Below are positions 1 through 6,680 of a DNA stretch of 14,525 nucleotides, one piece after another. The notes beneath the pieces are model-generated. The model was given only the letters and a program-made list of their open reading frames with translations, ran no database searches and was not told the DNA's origin. Position 1 is the first letter of the stretch. Each line of letters starts with the position of its first letter. The position numbers and the translations under genes are program-made. The stretch is from DATJZH01 sp035499215 (GTDB lineage: Bacteria; Actinomycetota; Actinomycetes; Streptosporangiales; Streptosporangiaceae), in contig DATJZH010000368.1 of NCBI GenBank assembly GCA_035499215.1, positions 1-14,525 of the forward strand, in the 5' to 3' direction.

Positions 1-84
1 ACTGCGCGCCGCGGCGGATCGCCGGAATCATGGTGATCCTGGTGCTGCGGCGCTGGCTGCCGAAGGCTGTTGCAGGGCGCTGCA

Positions 85-250
85 TCACGCCGCGGCTGTC
101 TCCTTGGCCGGCGGCACGATCGCGGATGGGTGGTGCGGATCGTGATAAACGGCTGGTCAGGCTGTCGCACACGTTCCAGGACCGGCCGCCGGGATCGACG
201 TCGCACAGCCGCGCGAACATGTCGGCCGCCCGCCAGGTAGATGATCTTTA
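85..250 (-). pseudogene. CocE/NonD family hydrolase, C-terminal remnant
   Basis: Two minus-strand pieces in different frames carry hallmarks of the C-terminal domain of CocE/NonD (alpha/beta) hydrolases. The first (about 247-155) reads RSSTWRAADMFARLCDVD followed by PGGRSWNVCDSL, matching the family's usual 'ADxFARLCDVDxxGRSxNVCDGL' stretch. The second (about 150-85) reads VYHDPHHPSAIV and reaches a stop at 85-87, matching the family's 'HDPxHPSAIVLP' C-terminus. In intact members roughly 60-80 residues separate these motifs; here they abut with a frame change, so the gene has lost internal sequence. The frame is also closed by a stop just upstream of the first piece, and no catalytic region is present. 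This is a dead remnant. Its upstream boundary (250-336) is not clear, and I see nothing interpretable in 1-84. Confidence 0.6.
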
Positions 251-336
251 CGAGCTGCTCTTCCACGGGAAGAAGGCACCAAGATGGTGACCTGCGCGGG
301 TAGGCCGCCCAGCTTGATCTGGATGTAGCGCCATGT

Positions 337-1104
337 TCAGGTGCTTCCGCGCCGGGCGGCCGGTGGTGCCTCGGCTGGTTCCAGGGCGGCGGAGAACAGG
401 TAGCTGGTCGCCAGGCTGCGGTAGGGCCGCCATCTGTCGGCGATGGCGAGGACCTCCTGCTGGATGGGGAGGTGGTCGAGCTGATACGCGGCCTGGACGG
501 CCTTGCGGAGCGCGAGATCGCCCGGCAGGACGACGTCTTCGCGGCCGAGCGCGATGATGAGGGCGCCCTGGACGGTCCACGGGCCTATCCCGGGAATCGC
601 CGTCAGCTCCGCCATTAGTTCGTCGTCGGGAAGATCGCTCAACGTATCCGGGCTCAGCCGGCCGTCCGACATGCGCTCGGCGAGGTCGCGGAGTGTGCTG
701 ATCTTCCGCCATGAAAGCCCGGCCTCGCGCAGCTTACCGGGACCGACTCCCAGCAGTTCGGTAGGGGTGGGGAGATGGCCGCCGAACAGGGCCTCGATGC
801 GGGCCAGGGTCCGGCGGGTCGCTGGGACGGACAGCTGCTGGCCGGTGACCTGGAACAGCAGGGCACCGTACAGATCCATCGGGGGTAGCTGGGCGATCCA
901 CGCCCGGGGGTCGAAGTCCGGCCGGTCGTGGATCAGCCGGGCCAGCACGGGGTCGGCGTTGCGAAGGTGGGAGCGCGCTTGCTGCAGCCACCCGGCGCGG
1001 CTGGCATCCTCGGTCACGGAGCCCGCTCCCTTCTCCCGGTCGGCATGCTCGCCGCCGCCGTCATGAGTGAGCCTGGCGATTGAGGTGGATCCTGACTTGC
1101 TCAT
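337..1104 (-). CDS. DNA-3-methyladenine glycosylase II (AlkA/HhH-GPD family)
   Basis: This predicted 255-residue monofunctional DNA glycosylase would excise alkylated purines and start base-excision repair. The helix-hairpin-helix motif reads LTAIPGIGPWT (residues 167-177). It is followed by the Gly/Pro-Asp loop DVVLPGDLALRK, in which Asp196 is the expected catalytic aspartate. QVTGQQLS (85-92) and WRPYRSLAT (225-233) are further signatures of the family. Four spaced Cys for an iron-sulfur cluster are absent, as expected for the AlkA rather than the MutY/Nth type. The first about 35 residues are low complexity; a GTG at 1017 preceded by GGGAG could be the true start, giving about 226 residues. 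The gene stands alone on the minus strand between two decayed genes and is probably housekeeping, not part of the biosynthetic set. It could matter if the product alkylates DNA, but nothing in the sequence shows that. Confidence 0.85.
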   Translation of the reverse strand: MSKSGSTSIARLTHDGGGEHADREKGAGSVTEDASRAGWLQQARSHLRNADPVLARLIHDRPDFDPRAWIAQLPPMDLYGALLFQVTGQQLSVPATRRTLARIEALFGGHLPTPTELLGVGPGKLREAGLSWRKISTLRDLAERMSDGRLSPDTLSDLPDDELMAELTAIPGIGPWTVQGALIIALGREDVVLPGDLALRKAVQAAYQLDHLPIQQEVLAIADRWRPYRSLATSYLFSAALEPAEAPPAARRGST

Positions 1105-1174
1105 AATGATGTTCTTTCTTTCGGCTCCGTAACCGGGTGGGCCCGAAGTTAGTGGCCATCAAGGTGGGCGGCTG

Positions 1175-1420
1175 TCAGCTGATTCTGGTGATCTGCGTCG
1201 CGGTGTGATCGGGCGGACCTCGACCAGGTCGAGGCCTGCTGCCGACGTGCGTGTTGGGGTGTTCACCGAGACGGAGAGTTCGCTGGCGATCTCGGGCCGG
1301 GACAGGTTGGTGATCGCGAACGGCAGGACCAGCCGGTCCGCCTCGGCGAGGCCAGGGCGCGTTCGGCGGCCTGGTTCGCCGCAAGCTGGTCACCGAGCTG
1401 CCGTCCCCATCGACGGCCTC
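1175..1420 (-). pseudogene. LuxR-type HTH regulator, decayed C-terminal remnant
   Basis: The minus strand at 1347-1258 encodes EADRLVLPFAITNLSRPEIA followed by SELSVSVNT. This is the first half of a LuxR/MalT-type helix-turn-helix, usually 'LLATNLSRPEIAxELxVSVNTVxTHxRxIYxKLG'. After VNT the frame is lost. The expected continuation NTHV appears in another frame, which runs to a stop at 1175-1177 without a recognisable KLG motif. Upstream, DQLAANQAAERALA lies in yet another frame, consistent with further frameshifts. No intact open frame covers the domain, and the ATP-binding and sensor regions are missing. It fills most of the 500-base gap between the glycosylase and the dehydrogenase. No function is expected today. 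Confidence 0.5.
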
Positions 1421-1521
1421 ACCCTGGCCGGCCTGGGCTCTGGAGGAAGTGCTGCCCGGCGCCGCGCCGGCAGCCGGCCCATCGCCGGCGCAGGATGGCC
1501 AGAACAGGAGGATGATGCACG

Positions 1522-1635
1522 ATGACAGAGTCGGTACTGCAGGTTGCGGCCAGCGGGACGGAGTCGCCCGAGCCGGCGCAAGCGCTGGCAGCAGCCCGGC
1601 GGAGTCTGGAGGATCTATGCCCGGTCTGGCAGTAG
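1522..1635 (+). CDS. small ORF (37 aa) overlapping the SDR start
   Basis: An ATG at 1522 with a well-placed AGGAGG (about 9 bases upstream) opens a 37-residue frame beginning MTESVLQVAASGTESPEP, followed by a predicted helical Ala/Arg/Leu-rich stretch. It ends with TAG at 1633-1635, 19 bases inside the dehydrogenase gene, so the two could be translationally coupled. I do not recognise it. It could be a leader peptide, the 5' stub of a lost gene, or chance. The good ribosome-binding site is the only positive evidence. Confidence 0.3.
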   Translation: MTESVLQVAASGTESPEPAQALAAARRSLEDLCPVWQ

Positions 1636-2411
1636 TGACCGGTGCCTCTTCGGGCATCGGCGAAGCGTACGCGGAACGCCTGGCGGCCGACGGGTGGAAC
1701 CTGATCGTGGTGGCCCGGCGCCGAGAGCGTCTCAGCGAACTCGCGGCGCGCCTGACAGACCGTCATGCGGTGACGGTGCAGGCGATCCAGGCCGATCTGG
1801 CCCGTTCCGATGAGGTGCAGCGCGTCTGCGGCGAAATCGGCGTCGTTCCCGTCGACGTGCTGGTCAACAACGCGGGCCTGGCACATTACATGCCCTTTGC
1901 GGAGCTCCTGCCAGCGCAGGCCGAAGAGCTCGTGGAGCTCAACGTCCTGGCTCCGGTGCTGCTGACCCGGGCTGCACTCACCGGAATGCTGGCCCGGTCG
2001 CGCGGTACGATCATCAACGTCGCCTCACTGCTCGCGTTCAGCGGCGCCGTGCAGGCAGCGTTCCTGCCCAGGCGGGCCGTTTACGCAGCCACCAAGTCAT
2101 TTCTCGTCACCTTCAGCCAGGTACTGGCCGCTGAGGTGCGCGACAGCGGGCTCCGGGTTCAGGTTGTCTGCCCCGGGGTGGTGCGCTCGGAGTTCTACTC
2201 CCGGCAGGGCCTGGACATGAGCGTTGTCCCGCAGATGGAGCCCCGCCAGGTCGTGGAGGCAAGTCTGGCCGACCTGGCCGACGGCGTGGTGGTATCGGTG
2301 CCTGGCCTGGCGGACACCGACTCCCTTGCTCGCTTCGACACCGCGAGCCGCGAGCTAGTGAGCGTAGCCCGGGCGGCTGAGCTCCCCGGGAGGTATGGCC
2401 GCACAGAATGA
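1617..2411 (+). CDS. short-chain dehydrogenase/reductase (SDR), classical type
   Basis: This is a predicted 264-residue NAD(P)-dependent oxidoreductase with a Rossmann fold. The cofactor motif TGASSGIG is at residues 8-15, and the basic run VVARRRERL after beta-strand 2 favours NADP(H). NNAG is at 84-87. The catalytic tetrad can be read as Asn109, Ser137, Tyr156 and Lys160 (YAATK), followed by the CPG motif at 185-187. An in-frame ATG at 1617 with GGAGG just upstream gives the usual SDR N-terminus; an upstream in-frame start at 1449 would add 56 residues of low-complexity sequence and is unlikely. The gene points toward the acyltransferase gene and converges with it. Its substrate is unknown. 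It could reduce an intermediate of the neighbouring pathway or be unrelated. Confidence 0.88.
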   Translation: MPGLAVVTGASSGIGEAYAERLAADGWNLIVVARRRERLSELAARLTDRHAVTVQAIQADLARSDEVQRVCGEIGVVPVDVLVNNAGLAHYMPFAELLPAQAEELVELNVLAPVLLTRAALTGMLARSRGTIINVASLLAFSGAVQAAFLPRRAVYAATKSFLVTFSQVLAAEVRDSGLRVQVVCPGVVRSEFYSRQGLDMSVVPQMEPRQVVEASLADLADGVVVSVPGLADTDSLARFDTASRELVSVARAAELPGRYGRTE

Positions 2412-2434
2412 CGTGCCCCCGGTGCAGCAATGCA

Positions 2435-2480
2435 CTGGGCTACCCGGCGGTCGGTGACGCCCGGCCTGGTAGACGCCCAG
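2435..2480. terminator. candidate bidirectional terminator hairpin
   Basis: The gap between the convergent dehydrogenase and acyltransferase genes holds a GC-rich imperfect inverted repeat. CTGGGC (2435-2440) pairs with GCCCAG (2475-2480), CTACC (2440-2444) with GGTAG (2468-2472), and GGCG (2446-2449) with CGCC (2458-2461). There is no U-tract on either side, as is common in actinobacteria. Its position just after one stop codon and before the other fits a shared terminator, but no folding energy was computed. Confidence 0.35.
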
Positions 2481-2512
2481 GTCAAGAACTCCGCACGAGT
2501 CCCGGCGCACCG

Positions 2513-2554
2513 GAGGTCAGCCTGGGGCCGCGACGTGATCTGCCGTTCGATCAT
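2513..2554 (-). pseudogene. 5' relic of a radical SAM gene like the one at 12734-14467
   Basis: An ATG at 2554 on the minus strand opens MIERQITSRPQADL, which matches the start of the cobalamin radical SAM protein at 14467 (MMDQHITSRLEADL) at 8 of 14 residues and 34 of 42 bases. The similarity continues upstream through the ribosome-binding region but stops abruptly downstream at 2513. The remaining frame (to about 2195) has no radical SAM features and runs antisense through the dehydrogenase. The relic lies inside the last codons of the acyltransferase gene in another frame, the same overlap seen at 14397-14467. I read it as the leftover of a deleted duplicate. Confidence 0.55.
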
Positions 2555-3569
2555 GCAGGAATCCCTTCTCTGGTAGTGGCAACGCCTCCGCAGCTGGTGA
2601 CCTGTCCCGCTCCGGCGGGTTCAGCCCGAGGTTGGCTAGATCGGCCGTGCTCGCCCAGTAGGCCCAGTGGGCTGGGCTCCTCTGGATAGCAGCGCTCACC
2701 TCGGCGGCGCAGCGCCGGAATGCCGTCGCCGTCTCTCCTCCCACCGGCACCGGCGCGGAGATCTCCAGCACCTGGTGGCGGTAGTCAGCCGCGCGGTACA
2801 GGAAACCCGTGAGCACCGGCGCGCCGGTCATCTGGGCGAGGGTCACAATCCCTGGCAGGAGCCTGGCCCGGCGCCCGAGGAAGGGAACCTCGACGGCGCG
2901 GGCCCGGTCGCTGTCCAGCGGCGGCGCGTCGATCGAGATTGTCACCACCTCATTGGCGCGGAGTGCCGCAGCTGCCAGCGCCGCGACCTCGAACCGGCCA
3001 GGCCATGGCTCGATGTTCGGCCGCTGCCGGTGGCGCTGCACCGGCCTGGCGTAGACCCGGTCCCAGAACCGCCGCTCGGCGGATGAAAGGCTGGCCGTGT
3101 ACTTGTGCTGCCAGCGTCCGATGGTGGTGACCGGGAAGCCGCTGGCGTGCAGTGCCGAGAAGCCGCTGTCGTAGGAGCCGAAGTGGGCGGAGCAAAGGAT
3201 GGCTCCCTTGCCCGCGGCCAGCGCGGCCTCCAGGTGTTCCCGCCCACGGATCTCGACCAGCCGTCGCAGCGGCCGCGCCCTGTGCCGCAGCCGCATCACG
3301 TCGACCGCCTCGCAGGAGGCGAGCCGGAACCAGTCCCGGGTCACCTGCTGCGCCGCCGCCGGGCTGAGCTCGTCCCCGAGCACCAGCCGCAGGTTGCGTG
3401 CCAGCTCGATGCGCTTCCCGGCCTGGCGCCGGAAGAGCCAGTCGCCGCGCCGGCATGCCATGCGGTAGCCGACGGCGGCCGGAAGGCGGGCCAGGGCCGG
3501 CGCGGCTGCCGCCCAGTAGGCCACGCCTTCTGCGCTGCGCAGCAGCCTCTCCGCGCGGCTGTCACCCAT
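2517..3569 (-). CDS. LpxL/HtrB-like (LPLAT superfamily) acyltransferase
   Basis: This predicted 350-residue acyltransferase is related to lipid A lauroyltransferases and the actinobacterial phosphatidylinositol-mannoside acyltransferase. The catalytic HX4D motif is visible as SAHFGSYDS (His129, Asp134). Downstream, VEVPFLGRRARLLPG (227-240), then TLAQMTGAPVL and SPAHWAYW (298-305), are typical of the family. LpxL-type enzymes take acyl groups from acyl carrier proteins. The ATG at 3569 lies inside the end of the carrier-protein gene with an 8-base overlap, so the two are probably translationally coupled. I infer that it transfers the acyl group carried by that protein, possibly pyrrole-2-carboxyl, to an amine or hydroxyl. 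An ordinary lipid acyltransferase role is the alternative. The last 30 residues are rich in Pro and charge and are conserved in the partial frame at 14397-14525. Confidence 0.82.
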   Translation of the reverse strand: MGDSRAERLLRSAEGVAYWAAAAPALARLPAAVGYRMACRRGDWLFRRQAGKRIELARNLRLVLGDELSPAAAQQVTRDWFRLASCEAVDVMRLRHRARPLRRLVEIRGREHLEAALAAGKGAILCSAHFGSYDSGFSALHASGFPVTTIGRWQHKYTASLSSAERRFWDRVYARPVQRHRQRPNIEPWPGRFEVAALAAAALRANEVVTISIDAPPLDSDRARAVEVPFLGRRARLLPGIVTLAQMTGAPVLTGFLYRAADYRHQVLEISAPVPVGGETATAFRRCAAEVSAAIQRSPAHWAYWASTADLANLGLNPPERDRSPAAEALPLPEKGFLHDRTADHVAAPG

Positions 3570-3825
3570 GCGCGGCCGCCTGCTTTCCGGGCTCCCTGGC
3601 GCGGACGTAGGCGCAGATAGCGGTCACGCTGCCGAAATTCTCCGGAAGCAGATCCGCGTCGCCCAACGTGATCCCGAACCGCTCCTCCAGGAAGACCACC
3701 AGCCGCAGCAGGCTCAGCGAATCGAGGATGCCGCTCTCCAGTAGTGATGTCCCGTCCGTCAGCGGCAGCAGCGCCTGGTCCTGGACGAGTTCCCGGCTGA
3801 TGTAGTCATTGATGATCGTCTCCAC
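3562..3825 (-). CDS. stand-alone acyl/peptidyl carrier protein
   Basis: This 87-residue carrier protein has the phosphopantetheine site in GILDSLSLL, with Ser36 as the attachment residue. The predicted helix that follows (RLVVFLEERFGITL) and the helical end DADLLPENFGSVTAIC are typical of carrier proteins. I chose a GTG start at 3825 because AAGAAAGG lies just upstream and the usual N-terminal helix begins there; the open frame extends further upstream to 4092 but overlaps the adenylation gene. It starts 28 bases after the adenylation stop and ends inside the acyltransferase start. By analogy with PltL, RedO and CloN5 it would carry L-prolyl and then pyrrole-2-carboxyl. That substrate is inferred from its neighbours, not from the protein itself. 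Confidence 0.9.
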   Translation of the reverse strand: METIINDYISRELVQDQALLPLTDGTSLLESGILDSLSLLRLVVFLEERFGITLGDADLLPENFGSVTAICAYVRAREPGKQAAAHG

Positions 3826-3853
3826 CTGAGTACCTTTCTTCCGTGTGTATCTG

Positions 3854-5485
3854 CTAGCGCTCGTTCCGCCGGCCGTTGCCGGCCAGCTGCAGCTCGTGCT
3901 GCTGCCGGGCAAGGCCGGCCCGGTCGACCTTGCCGGTAGAGGTTCTCGGCAGCGAGTCGCGGAACTCGACGACGCCCGGCACCATGTATTCCGGCAGCCA
4001 CTGCCGGCAGTGGTCCAGCACGTCCTCGCGGCTGAGGTTGCCCGCGCCGTCCGCGGTGACGACAGCCTGGAGGCGGCTGCCGAGCAGCTCATCGGGCACC
4101 GGCAGCACCGCCGCCTCGCGGATGGCCGGATGCCGGTACAGCGCGGCTTCCACCTCGCCCAGCTCCACCCGGTAGCCGCGAACCTTCACCATGCTGTCCC
4201 GGCGGCCGAGGTAGGCGTAATTCCCCGCCGGGTCCAGGGTTACCAGGTCACCGGTCCGGTACACGAGGTCATCGCAGGATGCCCGCAGCAGCGCCTCACT
4301 GGTCTTGGCCGGCTGTCCCCAGTACCCGCGCATCAGCGAGGGACCCCGCACGTACAGCTCGCCCTCTTCGCCGGGCCGGGACACCCGGCGGCCTTCGCTC
4401 GTAACCGCGAACACCTCGGTGTTGGCGCAGGCCTTCCCGATGGGGACCGGCCCGGCGTCAGCACCGCCCGCGGGCACCTCGAACGCCGTGCATACGTTGG
4501 TCTCGGTCGGCCCGTACCAGTTCAGGTAGCGGGGGTGCGGCAGCTCGGCCATCAGCCGGGCGAGGTACTTGGGGGGGAACACCTCCCCGGCGAAGATCAC
4601 CGCCCGCAGGCGTGACAGATCGAACTGCCGCAGGCCGCCGTAGCAGGCGAGCAGCGTGAGGACCGAGGGCACGGAGTACCAGACCGAGATCCGTTCCCTT
4701 TCCAGCCACTTCGCGATCGAGACCGGGAAAGTGGCTGCTCCGTCGGGAAGCACGGTCAGGCAGGCGGCGGCCTGGCAGGTGGCGAAGACGTCGAAGACCG
4801 ACAGGTCGAAGTGGAGCGGCGCGGGGCTGCAGACGCGGTCCTGCTCGCCGAGCCCCGCCGCGGCTGCCGCCCAGTCGACAAACGTGAGCGAGCTGCGGTG
4901 GGAGATCATCACCCCCTTCGGGGTGCCGGTCGATCCCGACGTGTACAGGATGTACGCGAGGTCGGTCTCGATCGAAAGCTCCTCCGCCAGTGGCTCTCCT
5001 GGCTCCCCGGCCACCGCGGCCCACGGCAGAATGGCCGCGCCCCGGGCCGGGGCAACGGCCGCCTCCTCGCGCCCCGGGCGGCCGGGAGAGCTCGCCACCA
5101 CCACGCCGCGCGGCCGGGGAACGCTGCCGATCAGGGCGGCTGCCTGGGCCGTCCTCGCCTCGTCCGCCACGATCACGGCGGCGCCGCTGTCCCGCACAAT
5201 GTGGCTGAGTCGCTCCGCGGGCGCCTTCTGGTCGAGCGGTACATAGCAGGCCCCGGCCTTCAGTGCTCCGTATACCCCGATGACCGCGGCGGCCGACTTG
5301 GGGGCGAGTATCGCCACCCGGTCGCCGCGCGCCACGCCCAGGCGCAGCAGCGCCCGGGCCATCTTGTTGCTCAGCCGGTCCAGCTCCTGGTAGGTGAGCA
5401 TGCAGTCCCCGGACGCTACCGCCGGCCGCTGCGGCTGCCGTGCCGCAGCCTCGGTGAGCAGCCGCTGCAGTAGGTACGCCATCAC
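3854..5485 (-). CDS. stand-alone adenylation enzyme, probably L-proline specific
   Basis: This 543-residue ANL-family amino-acid ligase would activate an amino acid as its AMP ester and load the adjacent carrier protein. The core motifs are in order: YTSGSTGTPKG (181-191), HFDLSVFD (225-232), NWYGPTE (322-328), YRTGD (409-413), GRRDSMVKVRGYRVEL (427-442) and the catalytic Lys519 in TSTGKVDR. Aligning by eye to the GrsA phenylalanine domain gives the pocket residues Asp227, Leu228, Phe231, Tyr270, Ile297, Ala299, Trp323, Val331, Cys332 and Lys519. D-L-x-Y-x-A-x-V-C-K resembles, from memory, the code of proline enzymes of pyrrole pathways (PltF, RedM, CloN4). Asp227 says an alpha-amino acid is used. 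There is no fused carrier or condensation domain. It starts at GTG 5485 after AGGAAAGG, 50 bases from the flavoenzyme gene. Confidence 0.9.
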   Translation of the reverse strand: MMAYLLQRLLTEAAARQPQRPAVASGDCMLTYQELDRLSNKMARALLRLGVARGDRVAILAPKSAAAVIGVYGALKAGACYVPLDQKAPAERLSHIVRDSGAAVIVADEARTAQAAALIGSVPRPRGVVVASSPGRPGREEAAVAPARGAAILPWAAVAGEPGEPLAEELSIETDLAYILYTSGSTGTPKGVMISHRSSLTFVDWAAAAAGLGEQDRVCSPAPLHFDLSVFDVFATCQAAACLTVLPDGAATFPVSIAKWLERERISVWYSVPSVLTLLACYGGLRQFDLSRLRAVIFAGEVFPPKYLARLMAELPHPRYLNWYGPTETNVCTAFEVPAGGADAGPVPIGKACANTEVFAVTSEGRRVSRPGEEGELYVRGPSLMRGYWGQPAKTSEALLRASCDDLVYRTGDLVTLDPAGNYAYLGRRDSMVKVRGYRVELGEVEAALYRHPAIREAAVLPVPDELLGSRLQAVVTADGAGNLSREDVLDHCRQWLPEYMVPGVVEFRDSLPRTSTGKVDRAGLARQQHELQLAGNGRRNER

Positions 5486-5534
5486 GCTTCCTTTCCTGGT
5501 TGCCCCGCTGGAGATGCCTCGCCTGGCCGGTGAC

Positions 5535-6680
5535 TCAGAGGCCGAGCATCTTGGCGAGCACCACCCGCTGGATCTCCGAAGTGCCCGAGTAGATGGTGCC
5601 GGCGATCGCGTCCCGGAGGTCGCGCTCGATCCCCGCCTCCTTCAGGTAGCCGAAGCCCCCGTGGGTCTGGATCGCATCCTGGCTGGACCGCACCCATGCC
5701 TCGCTGGTGAACAGCTTCGCGGCGGCCGCCTCCGCCGGGGCGGACCTGCCCTCCTGTTTGAGCCAGGCGACCCGGTAGATCAGCAGCCTCGCCGCCTCCA
5801 GCCGCACGTACATGTCGGCCAGCTTGCCGGCCACGCTCTGGAACTTCCCGATCGGCTGGCCGAACTGCTCGCGCGAGCGCGCATATGCCACACACGCGTC
5901 GAGCTGGCGCCGCATCGCGCCGACTGCGCTGGCGAAAAGGCAGCTCCGTTCCCACTCCATGGACGAGTTGAAAATGGCCATCCCCGCCCCTTCCGGCCCC
6001 AGCCGGCTTTCCGCGGGAACGAGGCAGTCGGTCAGCGCTATCTCGCCCGTCGGCGAGGTCCGCAGGCCCATCTTCTCGAAGCCGCTGCTCACCTTGAGCC
6101 CCGGTGTCGCGGCGTCGACGAGGAATGCGGAGAGACCGGGGAGACCGGGGCGGCCCTGAACCGAGGCGTAGACCAGCAGCACATCGGCGACCGGGGCGTT
6201 GGTGATGTACTGCTTGGCGCCGTTCAGGAGATAGTGGTCACCCCGCCGCTCGGCGCGGGTGCGCATGTGCAGCGCGTCGGAGCCGGAGCCTGGCTCGGTC
6301 ATCGCGTGGCCGCCGATGATGTCCCCCGACACCATCCCGGGCAGGTACGCCTGCTGCTGCGCCGGGGTGCCGAACGTCGCCAGCGGCAGCTCGACGCTCC
6401 ACATCTGCGCGTTGAGCGAGAAGAGAAGCCCGTTGTCCTGGCACCCGTATCCCAGGGCCTCCATGACGAGGGCCGTCGTGAGGACGTCGCCGCCCGCGCC
6501 GCCCAGCTCGGCGGGGATCGGCAGGCCCTGGATCCCGAACCTGGCACACGCCTGCCACGCATCCCGCGGGAACTCGCCCGCATCCTCACGTTTCATCAGG
6601 TCCTGGTTGAGCTCCCGCCGGGCGAAGGCGACCGCGGCCTTCGTCAGCTCGCGCTGCTCGGCGCTCAGTGCGAAGTCCAC
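5535..6680 (-). CDS. acyl-CoA-dehydrogenase-like flavoenzyme, probable prolyl-carrier-protein oxidase
   Basis: This 381-residue FAD enzyme has the acyl-CoA dehydrogenase fold. Its signatures are AMTEPGSGSD (126-135), the flavin-contacting YITNAP region (158-163), REQFGQPIGKFQ (270-281), QTHGGFGYLKE (338-348) and YSGTSEIQR (364-372). The Glu used as base by SCAD/MCAD enzymes in the last motif is Ser here. Instead Glu244 in MEWERS sits where isovaleryl-CoA dehydrogenase and the prolyl-PCP enzymes (PltE, RedW, CloN3) have theirs. With the adjacent adenylation and carrier genes this predicts oxidation of L-prolyl-S-carrier protein to pyrrole-2-carboxyl-S-carrier protein. The start is GTG 6680 after AAGGAG, overlapping the end of the GatD-like gene by 16 bases. 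A generic acyl-CoA dehydrogenase is the less likely alternative. Confidence 0.88.
   Translation of the reverse strand: MDFALSAEQRELTKAAVAFARRELNQDLMKREDAGEFPRDAWQACARFGIQGLPIPAELGGAGGDVLTTALVMEALGYGCQDNGLLFSLNAQMWSVELPLATFGTPAQQQAYLPGMVSGDIIGGHAMTEPGSGSDALHMRTRAERRGDHYLLNGAKQYITNAPVADVLLVYASVQGRPGLPGLSAFLVDAATPGLKVSSGFEKMGLRTSPTGEIALTDCLVPAESRLGPEGAGMAIFNSSMEWERSCLFASAVGAMRRQLDACVAYARSREQFGQPIGKFQSVAGKLADMYVRLEAARLLIYRVAWLKQEGRSAPAEAAAAKLFTSEAWVRSSQDAIQTHGGFGYLKEAGIERDLRDAIAGTIYSGTSEIQRVVLAKMLGL

Noticed and set aside
1205..1525. Plus-strand 106-codon frame ending in ATGA with the small ORF
   Set aside because: The region reads better as a decayed LuxR helix-turn-helix on the minus strand. 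The plus frame is low complexity, and the ATGA junction alone is weak evidence.
3845..4615. Plus-strand open frame (256 codons) opposite the adenylation gene
   Set aside because: It mirrors conserved adenylation motifs on the other strand and shows no domain of its own.
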